64,000 nucleotides of DNA from the NCBI GenBank assembly GCA_013146195.2, contig CM028377.1, positions 160,840,302 through 160,904,301 on the forward strand, in the 5' to 3' direction. The notes under the pieces are model-generated. The model did not search any database. It was not told the DNA's origin and saw only the letters and a program-made list of their open reading frames with translations. Shown one piece after another: positions 12,518 to 22,457 of the stretch (position 1 is its first letter; the number at the start of each line of letters is the position of its first letter). The position numbers and the translations under genes are program-made. The DNA is from Codonopsis lanceolata (Eukaryota; Streptophyta; Magnoliopsida; Asterales; Campanulaceae).

Positions 12518-13614
12518 GAGTTGTTAAGTCTTCGTCTTCTCCAACGGATCTCAAGAATGCTCCTGCTATATATAATGCCATTAAAGACTGGAAAAATATA
12601 CTTGATGAATCACTCTGAAAATCTACAACAACTCTAAGTCTTATTACTCAGTGGATTCAAGAGATCCTCAACAGATCCAGAAGTCCTCGTCAACAACAAG
12701 AAGTTGTGCATCAACACTTATTGTTTTACTTCTTGTTGTTTTCATTCGATAGCTATTCTTCTGCACAAATTAAATATCATGTTTACACAGATATTTATTT
12801 CCTTAACCCCAAACACAAGTCAATATTTTGTACACGATCCATTGGGAATATTCTTTGTAATAGATCTAGTGGAAAACATAGTGCACTATTTAAATCCAAG
12901 GTTGACATCCTTGGTGATGGACGTAGCACTCTTTATAGTATGAACCATCCCAAAATACTTGTGTTAATTCCTTTACTGTTTGATTGCTTATTAAACTGCT
13001 TATCTTTGCATTTACCTTTACCCTTTACAGTAAACTTAAGTAACCTGTTACGGTCTACCGGTAGTCCTTATCGGCAGACTTGAACCAGTTTCATTAAAAG
13101 ACTTCCGCTACTTCAATCTTTTCAATAGATTGAAAGTACTCTTCAAAGAACTTACTTAAAAGCTTTTAAGTGTATAATAAGCTATTCACTCCCCCCCCCC
13201 TTTTAGCTTATTATTGTGCCCGTTGGGACCCACACACATGGATAAATGTTAGAGACCATTCATAACATCATTAACACGCTTTAGATGTTGGTTGAAAGCT
13301 AGTTGCATCGTCGGTTTGGTTGCTAGTTTGATTCTAGGGTTAACCCTTCTCCGTTTGAACTTTTGGTTGTCTTTTACTTAAGTTCTTAGTGGAGTGAGTG
13401 AGGTTTGAACATTGATTTGCCTTGGTTATGTTTTAGAGGTCTTAGCCTTGTTTGAAGCGAGTGAATTGTAGACATTGATTTGCCTTGGTTATGTTTTAGA
13501 GGTCTTTAAGAGTGAATTGTAGACCCTTTTTGGCCTTGGAAGACTTGAGGTTGCATGGGGGAGCGACCTAAACCGAGCAAGGGAACGAAATTGGTGAAAT
13601 GCTGAATCCAGCAT

Positions 13615-13650
13615 GATGCGCTCGCATCATGTAAACCCATGCGACCGCAT
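13615..13650 (+). other. paired GC-rich dyads in Tekay LTR (type B)
   Basis: GATGCG-CT-CGCATC (13615-13628) and ATGCG-AC-CGCAT (13639-13650) are two dyads 10 bases apart in an otherwise AT-rich LTR. Shortly downstream comes TTACGGGATTTTCTGCC. The pair recurs at 36406-36441 and 41115-41150 with the same arms. In types A and D (24735, 32453, 56663, 56731) the arm is GAGGCG/CGCCTC. Confidence 0.6.
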
Positions 13651-14180
13651 TGGGTCTGATTTCCTGATTACGGGATTTTCTGCCAACTCACCCATTTGGC
13701 TAACTTAACCCCACCCAAACCCAACCTAACCCATCCTAAACCACCCTAGTTCGTCCTACCTATCCACCATTGCATGCTCAACAAGTTTTGAGAGTCTTTA
13801 AGTGCATGCAAACCACTTGGCAAGTAGAGACATCCACATGCACAAACATGCATTGGACACTTCCTCCCACCCCACTTCAGCTAAAGAGTGACCAATACCT
13901 CCACTAAACCATTCTCTTCAGTCATCCTCTCCAAAAAACGTGGCTGATCATTTCTCTAATGTTAGAGAAGGTTTCTTGAAGGTTCTTGAGTGATCAACAA
14001 TGGTGGCCAAAGCTTGAGGAGGCCATTTCCAAAACCCAACCATAGAAGAAAAGAGGAGGTCAAGGAGAACATATACCCACCTTTGCATGGTCGTTTTGTT
14101 TAACTTGTAGGGCTGATTTAAGGTGAGTTACAACATCTCTTCTTATTTATTTTAGCCTCATTGACCCTAGGGAAAACAAT

Positions 14181-14740
14181 CTTGCTATTTGAGGTCAATG
14201 AGAGCACTTAGGACTTTGTAGAGATGCCATGTTCTCGTATATGCTAAATGATGAATTTTTGATTGGATGAACAGATTATGAACAGATTATAAACCATGAT
14301 TATGATGTTATTCATGTGTAGTGATGTATGATAAATTATTCTATCTTGCTATTTGAGGTCAATGAGAGCACTTAGGACTTTGTAGAGATGCCATGTTCTC
14401 GTATATGCTAAATGATGAATTTTTGGTTGGATGAACATATTATGAACAGATTATAAACCATGATTATGATGTTATTCATGTGTAGTGATGTATGATAAAT
14501 CATTCTATCTTGTTTGTTTAAGTATTGGGAGCATGTTTGATGAAATGGTTAGGCTTGTAGAGATGCAATGTTTCACTATATGCTAGATGATGAAATTTCG
14601 GTTGGATGAACATGTTGTAAATTATGGTTATGATGATATTCATGTGTAGATATATATGATAAAACATTCTATCTTGTTTGTTTAAATGTTGTGAGCATGT
14701 TTGATGAAATGGTTAGACTCATATTTGATGAAATGGCAAG
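14181..14740 (+). repeat. ~164-base tandem repeat inside Tekay LTR, four units
   Basis: Units start at about 14181, 14345, 14511 and 14673, each running from CTTGCTATTTGAG or CTTGTTTGTTTAAG to CATGTGTAGTGATGTATGATAAAT. The first two are nearly identical and the later ones diverged. The partner LTR carries the same array on the minus strand (about 40075-40590), so it predates this insertion. Confidence 0.7.
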
Positions 14741-14869
14741 AATGAATATATATGCCTAGTTTGTGACTTTGATTCTATGTTTCATACTTAATTGTTTGAT
14801 TGGGGTTTTATGGGTTTAATGACCTTAGTAACCTATTTATTTATGTTAGTATGGACATAGGAGAGTATT

Positions 14870-15011
14870 GAGGCCAATGGCTTCTATACCCTAATTTTTG
14901 AAAGATTGATTATGACTCAACGGAGTTGACCATTGGGTTAGTATGACATTAAGGAGTAATATGCCTAAGTCCTACGAATTTTGGGGTAGTATTAATGGAG
15001 GTTAAGCCTCC
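14870..15011 (+). other. hairpin cluster in Tekay LTR (type B)
   Basis: In order: GAGGCC-AAT-GGCTTC (14870-14884), GACTC-AACG-GAGTT (14914-14927), the constant TCCTACGAATTTT, and GGAGG-TTAA-GCCTCC (14997-15011). The same succession occurs in LTR type A at 25744-25914. Confidence 0.5.
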
Positions 15012-15952
15012 AATAATTTTAAAGTGTATGAAGAACACTTGATGATTAGAGTCTTGATTTTATCTCTAATGTGATTATGTGCTAGTTGTGAATTAAAAGC
15101 ATGACTAGATGATTGTAGAGTACATGCCTACTTATTTGAGCATATGAAAATGTATTACGTGTGCTTGAAGTTTGAGTCCAGCTGGAGTCGGTTTGTTGTT
15201 AATTAAAAGCATGACTAGATTATTGCTAAGTCTTTATGACTTACTCCTATTTGTTTTGATTGTTTTCCCTAGATCCGAGCCGAGCAAGCGGTTCGAAGTG
15301 ACTATCAAGTTGCATTGGTGAAGCTTTTGACGAGGTTGCTACCTTGTAATTTTAGTATCTTTTCTTTTGCAAGGACGATGGGAACATAAAGTTATGTAAA
15401 CTTTATGAGGGGTAGCAAGACTTTATGTGTTTGATATTTGAACTTATGTTAATTAGTACTTAATCTTTTGGGAGCGGACATGTGTTAGTCGTGCCTTGTG
15501 TATTTATGATGATCATGCTTTAGTTGTTTTAACCATGTATTGGTTAGTTTATTATGTTTGTTATCCGGCATGTTTTTGACGTTAAGCATGTTAGACTAAA
15601 GTTGTAGACTTAGTTTAATGTTGGGTTCTGGATGTAACGTCGCCGATGACTTGGTATATAATTGCTATAAATTGTTATTGCATGACAGTTAGTTTTGTTA
15701 TACGTGCGTAATGTTGCGTCATGTGATTTTAATTTTTGGACCAAGAGATTCATTATCTCTAAGGTTGTGTTAGTTTGAGCTCGTTAGCTCGGGCGCCACT
15801 GTTTAATTATATTACGCTTCCGCATGTGTTAAAGTTATTGGCGTATTGCCGTTATGGCCTTACCCACTATTTGCTATTTGTTTTTGCTATGTGCTTTTTG
15901 GAAGCGGCATGACCTCGGGGTCTCGTCTTGGGATCCGGGTTGGGTCGCCACA

Positions 15953-17115
15953 GGCTGACTTTTTCCTATGCATACTGGGAAGATACTTTCTGTAGGGCGA
16001 ACCCGAAGTTATTGATACACGGGTTGTTGACTTGGTGTTGCAAGCTCGAGAGCACCGGGTAGATATTATTCCCATCATCTTGGCTTAGACTTTACTTGGC
16101 TTAAATACTTATGCTACCGGGGAGGATAACTTTCCTTATGACAGCCCCATTCTGATTCATATGTGGCTGGAAGAACACATTAATCAAGTCATGCCCCATG
16201 AGCTTGTAGGAGGAATGTGCGCACCTGTGGGTTATGCGTCACGTGACCATTATTGCAACAACCTGATGACTGAACGCCACAGATAGAGCATTTTCTAAAT
16301 ATTGGCTCTCTTGACATAGTCTGGGTCATAAGCCATTTACAGATCCAGAACTTTTTCTTGTTTACCAGCGCTTATGCCCATGGTCTCCGTCAGACCACTT
16401 TCTATCTGCCTTATCGGATTCTCCGTCAATTCGGTAGAGAACATGTCATTCCGGATGAGAACCGTCCTCTGATGGACATGTTGTAGATTAAGGGAAATGT
16501 GGGTCCTCTCATCCGAGATATGTGGGGAATTGATTACCCCCTACCGGCCTTAGCTAATACTTTTTCTGTGAGTATGCGTCTGTCCCATGAATATCTATCA
16601 TGGGTACTCTTAGCTGCTGAGAAGCATTCTCGCATAAACAGAAATGTGCTGAGGAGGATCCTGTCCAGGCGGGTTACCAGTGGCATAGATGCCTGACTGA
16701 TGGAGATCGGCGAGGACCTAGAGAGTTCTAGTCTGGTGGTTCCCCAAGCTTTGCAGGATGAATTCTGAAGGGTGCATGGGCTTGGAGCCCAGATGGCACG
16801 TGCTCCTGATGAGGCAAGACCAAGCAATCCGCCTCCCCGATTGAGTAATGCAGGTCGGCAGAGAAATGCCCGATGGATTGATGAAGCAGACCCAAGTCAT
16901 GCTGGCAGATGAAGCAATGCCCAACGTGGCAATGGTGCTGGCCCAAGCAACCCTGCTATTCAAGATAACAGAGAAGCTGATGATGAGGACGGGGACACTT
17001 CGATGGTTCTCATCCAAGTGAGATTGGGGCATCCCCTGTGCCTCCAAGAAGCATTTGATCTCGACTGGGACATCGCAAACGTTGAGGGACCCTTTCGGAG
17101 CTCTTGGGAAGGGTA
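15953..17115 (+). pseudogene. DUF7745-like gene, C-terminal part, decayed
   Basis: Right after the target duplication GGCTG the frame reads DFFLCILGRYFL ... DTRVVDLVLQAREHRVDIIPIILA, then PILIHMWLEEHINQ, the pattern I associate with the DUF7745 family. Later pieces in shifted frames read GPLIRDMWGIDYPLPALANT and AAEKHSRINRNVL. Stops occur after RYFL and after IILA, and there are several frameshifts. Its N-terminal part is not upstream on this strand. The matching piece ends at the same GGCTG on the minus strand at 41674. The gene is antisense to a Tat-type pol fragment at 17696-18018, as in Tat elements with antisense extra ORFs. The family assignment is from memory of its pattern. Confidence 0.55.
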
Positions 17116-17695
17116 AGGTTTTGGGGCTTTGTGTATAGACAAATGATATATAGGGACCTGTAATAAAAATGATTATCTAAATGACTTAGACACATATTTC
17201 CTAGTTGCACCCAATGGAACTTTTATATTTTGATATTTTGATTTATTATGAGCTCTGTAGTGGTTTTCTTTTAGCCAGTCAAGCCCGAGATGTGACGCAT
17301 TTCTCTAATATAGCAAGTCTTCCTCATGCGGCCATACATGTTTGACCTTTGTTCAACCGGACCCGAAGGCTGCCTACGTTCCTCATTTATGAGGCTCAGG
17401 TCGACGTAGTTCTTCCCCTAAGGGAAGATTATTTTTGTTGTTGGCGACCTGTAGATGCTGAAAGCTATAGACTTGTCTGTTGGAGATCATATGCTAGAGG
17501 TTCTTCTCTCTTCTTCTCCTGAATTTTCTTTTGTTATGCTCTACCTTTTGCCTATATCACCTTTTTGGGTTTTCAATCTAGCGAGCTCTTATTTCTCCTT
17601 GTATATTCCTTTTTTTTTCGGGTGCTCTAACTTTTGCCTAGACCGCCCTTTCGGGTTTTCAATCTAGCGAGCTAAAGAGAGAGATAATTGTTTGG
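17116..17695 (-). other. non-coding Tat-element spacer between pol and antisense gene
   Basis: There is no credible ORF. It contains CCGAAGGCTGCCTACGTTCC and a nearby GACGTAGTTC. A comparable phrase (GAACTACGTTTGG ... GATACGTAGGCAACC) lies near the 3' end of the Tat element at 45870-45910. I read it as part of the same element class. Confidence 0.45.
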
Positions 17696-18018
17696 TCACT
17701 GAAAGACATTTCGTCCTATGTATAATACGTTTGAGCTTGTCCATGTTGAAGGGCTGAACGAGATTTTCCCCATCCTGATTAATGAGGAAAATTGTGCCTC
17801 CTGATTATATCTACTTGACAATGTAAGGTCCCATCCATGGAGACTACCATTTTCCCCTACTGTCAACATAACTAGGGGGTTTTCGCGAAGCACCAAATCT
17901 CCTACTTGGATACTACGGCCCTTAACTTTTTTGTTGAATACCCGAGCTATTCGTTTTTTGTATGCTCGAGTGTGTTCCAAGGCTAATAGCCGTCGTTCAT
18001 CTAACAGAGCTAACTCAT
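17696..18018 (-). pseudogene. Tat-lineage Ty3/gypsy integrase C-terminus
   Basis: The minus-strand reading EHTRAYKKRIARVFNKKVKGR followed by IQVGDLVLRENPL is the C-terminal end of a Tat/Athila-type gypsy integrase, after the catalytic core. Beyond this the frame shifts. The fragment is cut at 18018 by the Sirevirus LTR starting at 18019, so the rest of pol is not in this contig. It probably belongs to the element whose antisense gene lies at 15953-17115. Confidence 0.75.
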
Positions 18019-19283
18019 TGTTGATTCTTATGTTAAATTTATATCTGATCAGTACATTACTTTAGTTTTATACTTCAGTGGCTAATCGGGCTGCGTATCG
18101 ATTAGCGTGGCAACTGTGTATAGAACTTTGCCTTGTATAGTTTTTGTAGGACCTTTTCAGGATCATCGGAAGACCACTTCTCTGCTTCACCGGAAGACCT
18201 GCTCAAAGCTTAGGATCGGTAGACCTCGTGTCCAGCTGATCTGCTTCTACGTGTCCTCTCCAGATCAAAGCAAGCTGGATTAATTCAAACTTATTCTCTT
18301 TTGATACTTGAATTAATCCAAGTCTTTTTCTGACATGTCAAGCCGCCGAAAGCAACTTTCCGAAAAGCAGGAATACTTTTCGCCCCGATGTAAAGCAAAA
18401 AGCGGGCCCCCTACTTTGCTTCATCTCGATCCGACACCAAATCGCCCACCTTTTTGAAGATCTCGTAAATGATTATCCGCTCTAGTTATCTGTGAAGACG
18501 AAATCCTTGATCGACAAACCCCATGCATTTAATGCATTTTGAAAAAAATTTGAGCTTGTTGAAGTCTTCGTCCTTCTCCAACGGATCTTTGAAGTGCACT
18601 CGCTTTAAATACGCCATTGAAGACTGGATCAACAAAGACAAGCCGTATGTAATCAATCGAACACTTAAAGAATTGCTCGAATCTATACAACTCCAAGTCT
18701 TTCACCAAGGTGCATTCAAATAGATCCTCAACAGATCTAGAAGTCCTCGTCAACAACAAGAAGTCGCTCTCTTCAACATTTATTGTTTTATTCTTCTTGT
18801 TGTTTACTTCCATTAACTATATTTTCGCACTAATTAAATATCTTGTATTTACAGATATTTAATTCCCTAGACCCAAACACAAGTCAATATTTTGTACACG
18901 ATCCATTAGGGATATTCTTTGTAATTGATCTAAGTGGAAAACATAGTGCACAATTTAAATCAAGGTTGATCGCTTGGTGGTGGATTTAGCACTCATTATA
19001 GTGTGAACCATCCCAAAATACTTGTGTTATTTCCTTCGTCTTTAATTATTGAACCGCTTTCAGTTTCATAGTTTACTTCATCCATTTCAAGAACTTAAGT
19101 AATCTGTAAAAGGTCTACCGGTAGTCCTTATCGGCACTGAACAATTTTCTTGAAGGTCTTCCGCTACTTGATTCTTTTCATAGATTGCAAGTAACTTTCA
19201 AGGAACTTACTTAAAAGTTTTAAAGTGTTAATAAGCTATTCAACCCCCCTTCTAGCTTATTATTGTGCTCATTGGGACCCACA
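18019..19283 (+). repeat. Sirevirus 5' LTR (copy 3)
   Basis: It starts TGTTGATTCTTA and ends GGGACCCACA, 1265 bases long. It is homologous throughout to copies 1 and 2. It interrupts Tat pol at 18018. A matching right-hand target duplication cannot be seen because the element runs into the gap. Confidence 0.9.
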
Positions 19284-19285
19284 AT

Positions 19286-19297
19286 TGGTATCAGAGC
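19286..19297 (+). other. primer binding site, initiator tRNA-Met type
   Basis: TGGTATCAGAGC starts two bases after the LTR end. It is complementary to the 3' end of plant initiator tRNA-Met, the usual primer of plant copia elements. It is not itself a tRNA gene. Confidence 0.9.
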
Positions 19298-19352
19298 CAT
19301 ACTCTTTGAAAACAAGTTTTTCCTAGATTAAACTCTTGAGAGATACGACATA

Positions 19353-21050
19353 ATGGCACAAACACACTATATGCTTTGCCTACATCTAATGCTAACCACG
19401 TCCCAATATTGGACGAAGGTCATTTTGATGTATGGAAGGATAAAGTAATGAGATTCATGAACTCTATTGACAACAGAGTTATGGAAATGTGTCACCGCAG
19501 TCAACATATACCATTGAAGGCAAATCTTCTCGCCTCCATCATGGGAACCTGAAGTTCCTAAAGAAGAATCGAGAATGGACAGAGGACGATAGAAAGTGGT
19601 TGAACTTGACAAAGAAGCAATCAACATAATCACCGACTCTAGACACAAGCACATACCGGCAAGTGATTCGATGTACAAGCTGCGAAAGAGATGTGGGAAG
19701 CTCTTGTAGAATACTTGGAAGGAGACCAAGACACAAGAGACAAATGTAAAATATACATACATCCAGCCGGTTTGATTCTTTCAAAAAGGATCCTAAGGAA
19801 ACCTTGAGACAAGCATACGATCGATTCAAAGTGAGGTAATAAATAGTTGCTTTTCTCTTGGTAAAGCATTATGACAAAAGGAAATGAACATGAGGTTTCT
19901 AGGCTCTCTAGGTAGCTTATGGCATGTAAAGACCACGGCTATGAAAGAATCTAAGAACTTAAACGAGATGACTCTTCGTAGTCTCTACGAAGTTTAAAGG
20001 TTTATGAACTTGAAGTTAATCAAGCTCTAGAGCAAGACAAGCAGGTTCGTAAGCGTGTCTTCGCGCCGACCATGGTCCAAGAAGAAATCATTGTTGAAAA
20101 CAAACCCTCTACTTCTTCCTGTGAAAATGATTTTTTATCGATGAACAATTTGCTATGTTTGTTAAACGATTTCAAAAATTTGCAAAATATGGAAGGAAGA
20201 ACACCACCAACAACCTTTCGGGAAGATTGGTGAAAGCTCATCTAAGGAAGAGCTTGTGTGTTATAAGCGTAGAAAACCTCGGTCATTTTGCCTCAAAAGT
20301 GTCCAAAGCCAAAATTTGAAGCATACCGAAACCCCTTTAGAAAAATTTCAAAACAAAAGGTATGTTGGTGAAGACATAGAAGATAAACAGTTGCTACATG
20401 GTTTGAAACCGATTCGTAAGAGGAGGAAGAGGATTGTGAGCAAGCTAACATATGCTTAATAGCTCATGATTCATGTCCTACCTATGACTCAAAATGAAGT
20501 TGTAGTTTCACCAAGTCCTTTGGACAAAAATGAAACCAAAGAAGTGATAGCTTCAAGAAGGAAGAACTCTCAAGGATAATCAGATATGCTTGAAGAATTT
20601 AATTCCTTTAGAGTAGCCTATGTTAAATGCCAAGAACTGCGGAGAAACTTACAACTGAGAAATCTTTGATGGCAAATGAGATTCAAACTCTCAATAGTCG
20701 GCCAACAAGAGAGTATCAAATCAAGGAAGAAAACAAATTTCTCATGACAAAATTGATTGTCTGATCGAGCACATCAAAGGACTAGACCTAGAGAAAATTG
20801 CCTTGCAAAAGACAATTGACTCCCTGAATAGCTCCAAGGATGCATTTCAAGAAATCCTTTACAAGCCAAAATCTAGCAATGATAAAACATGCATAGATAT
20901 AGCCTCCGATGTCTCTTCCGACAATCTCTTCACAAAGAGAAAGGTGAATCCTCCGAAACTCGCAAATGATATATCTTTCTCTAAACGTACATTTGGAAAT
21001 ATAGGGAAACAAGGCCTTGGTTACTCAAGTGTTCCTTTATGTTTACCCTA
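19353..21050 (+). pseudogene. copia (Sirevirus-like) gag, decayed
   Basis: The chosen ATG at 19353 follows the primer site by about 55 bases. Recognisable pieces in changing frames are VPILDEGHFDVWKDKVMRFM, then EAINIIT, ALEQDKQVRKRVFAPT, and a ruined zinc knuckle near 20250-20300 that still reads GHFASK. These match the UBN2/gag-polypeptide family of copia elements. From about 20460 a lysine-rich helical region with many stops follows. Numerous small indels and stops make it non-functional. Confidence 0.75.
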
Positions 21051-21640
21051 AAGCTCGTAAAGGAAAAGCCAAAATGACTGATTCAAATGAGAAATTGAGA
21101 AGGTAACTAGAGAAAGTGAAGTCTACCCAAGAATGACTATGCCAAGGCAAAGTCCGCCGACCAGACCTAGCTAAACCTCTACCTAAGAATCATCAAGTTT
21201 GTCTATGAAACAGTATTAAGCTTTACTGTTGAAGGTAAACTTAAAGGTATTCTACCGAATCCTCCTCGAAAAGGTATTCAACGAGAAAAGCTAAAGCTAA
21301 GAATGCGTTGGTAACCTACCTAGGAAGAGTCGAAAGAAACCAATTAAGTCTACAGTCAACAAGCAAGCGAACCAAAAATGAATGTCAAGAAAAGGAATGA
21401 TCATAAGCACTCTTCGGTTGAAGACTAGAGTTCTCTATGGTCTTTCCATTTATGTCATTCTTGCCATTGCTTAGGCCATCGGCACGGAGAACTGCTAAGG
21501 TTCACTCAAGATGCGAGAGACCTAGTTCTCTCAAGGTCAAGCGGTATGGGTTGCAAAGGTTGCTAATCCTTAGGACCCAATAAAAAGGTACCTTGTTTTG
21601 CTTTAACTCTTTTCAGGAATGCTTCATGGCTATAGAATCG
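21051..21640 (+). other. decayed gag-pol linker of the Sirevirus
   Basis: No frame stays open. Lysine-rich fragments (such as KGKAKMTDSN near 21065) and a His/Cys-containing piece near 21440-21490 suggest the end of gag and the start of pol, but I cannot assign domains. Confidence 0.35.
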
Positions 21641-22045
21641 AAAATCAAAGACATCGGTACCTAGGCGGTTGGTTTGTTCAAGGCACATATTTGAGGCAGA
21701 AGTCTTCTGAATATATTAGAAGCAAAAGGACCTGATTATCTTCGGAGACAATGCAAGAGGAAAGACAATTGGATATGGCTCAATTACTAGAGGAAGTCTC
21801 TCCATCAACAAAGTTTCTCTAGTAAGCGGTTTAAAGCATAATCTTACGAGCATATCACAGTGCGACAAAGGACTTCTATGCCAATTCAACTCCAACCGGT
21901 GCTTCATCAAAGGCGGGTGAATCATGCTCTACACCGGCCAAGCAATAGACAAAGGAAGCGTCTATGTCGTGGACTTAAATCTTCTAGGGAGATTCTCAGA
22001 GCACGTGTCTAGTAGCCAACAATGTTCGTGACAACGGTTGGCTAT
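21641..22045 (+). pseudogene. copia protease / GAG-pre-integrase region, truncated by gap
   Basis: The frame reads FGDNARGKTIGYGSITRGSL, then SLVSGLKHNLTSISQCDKG and FNSNRCFIKGG. This is the well-conserved segment between copia protease and the GAG-pre-integrase domain. The upstream active-site region is too decayed to read, and a stop follows IKGG. The sequence ends at 22045 because of the gap. Confidence 0.8.
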
Positions 22046-22145
22046 NNNNNNNNNNNNNNNNNNNNNNNNNNNNNNNNNNNNNNNNNNNNNNNNNNNNNNN
22101 NNNNNNNNNNNNNNNNNNNNNNNNNNNNNNNNNNNNNNNNNNNNN
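22046..22145. other. 100-N scaffold gap
   Basis: Exactly 100 N, a common default for a gap of unknown size. Sequence type and orientation change across it: plus-strand copia on the left, minus-strand Tekay on the right. The relative orientation of the two contigs therefore rests on scaffolding alone. Confidence 0.95.
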
Positions 22146-22457
22146 CCCCGCCTCTACTGGTGGGTTCTGGCCGGCCGTGGTACTCCTTGTGGCCCAAAAC
22201 CCCTCCGATTCTATTCTCGTCATTATCAAGCATTCCTTACTATACAAGTGTTATCGCCTTCAACCGCTTCTTCCTGGGTGTCCGCAGTGGAAGAATGTTC
22301 TGTCTGCTATCGGGCAAAGATTTCACACTCCAAAACTAGCTCGGCTGGTATTCCGAGATTTAAACCTACAATAACACTGCGTTAATAAATTCCATCACTA
22401 ACCCCAAACAAGGAATATCCCTGCCGAGCTAAATTTATAATCATGCGTTCTACCAAT
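22146..22457 (-). pseudogene. Tekay E2 leader and start of gag, decayed
   Basis: On the minus strand the LTR end is followed by a degenerate primer site (TGGTAGAACGCATG) and a leader, GATTATAAATTTAGCTCGGC, closely resembling the one after the 5' LTR of element A (27766 on). Further left a possible gag start is in pieces. The gap at 22145 cuts it off. Confidence 0.5.

Larger units (their letters stand above)
8947..13234 (+). mobile_element. solo Sirevirus LTR (copy 2) with nested LINE
   Basis: It starts TGTTGATAC and ends GGGACCCACA. The 5-base target duplication CACAT is present at 8942-8946 and 13235-13239, and there is no internal element sequence. This is the expected product of recombination between the two LTRs of one Sirevirus. 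It lies inside the Tekay LTR. Removing the LINE leaves about 1.24 kb, matching the other two LTR copies. Confidence 0.9.
4825..15952 (+). mobile_element. Tekay/Del-type Ty3/gypsy chromovirus (E1, 3' portion)
   Basis: Partial gag, protease, reverse transcriptase, RNase H and integrase with a chromodomain-like C-terminus are followed by a polypurine tract and a long 3' LTR. The domain order and the C-terminal motif EEATWETELDM place it in the Tekay/Del chromovirus lineage. The 5' end is cut by the Sirevirus LTR at 4824. The right end is followed by GGCTG (15953-15957), which also flanks the matching 5' LTR on the minus strand at 41674-41678. Confidence 0.85.
8750..15952 (+). repeat. Tekay E1 3' LTR (type B), interrupted
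   Basis: It starts TGTAAAACCCTAG and ends GGGTCGCCACA. Without the solo LTR (8947-13234) and one copy of its CACAT duplication it is about 2.9 kb. It is close to identical to the minus-strand LTR at 38334-41673 (3340 bases). The difference in size is mostly a deletion of about 430 bases near 15185-15200, which removes the hairpin cluster kept at 39470-39600 in the partner. It contains four tandem ~164-base units (14181-14740). Confidence 0.85.
18019..22045 (+). mobile_element. Sirevirus-like copia element, 5' portion (LTR, PBS, gag, protease)
   Basis: A 5' LTR is followed after two bases by a primer site, a decayed gag and protease / pre-integrase, up to the assembly gap. Integrase and RT are not visible here. 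RT/RNase H of a similar copia element lie in contig 3 (61633 on), but nothing shows that they are the same copy. Confidence 0.85.

Noticed and set aside
19286..19297. tRNA gene
   Set aside because: TGGTATCAGAGC matches the tRNA 3' end complement but has no surrounding cloverleaf. It is a primer binding site.
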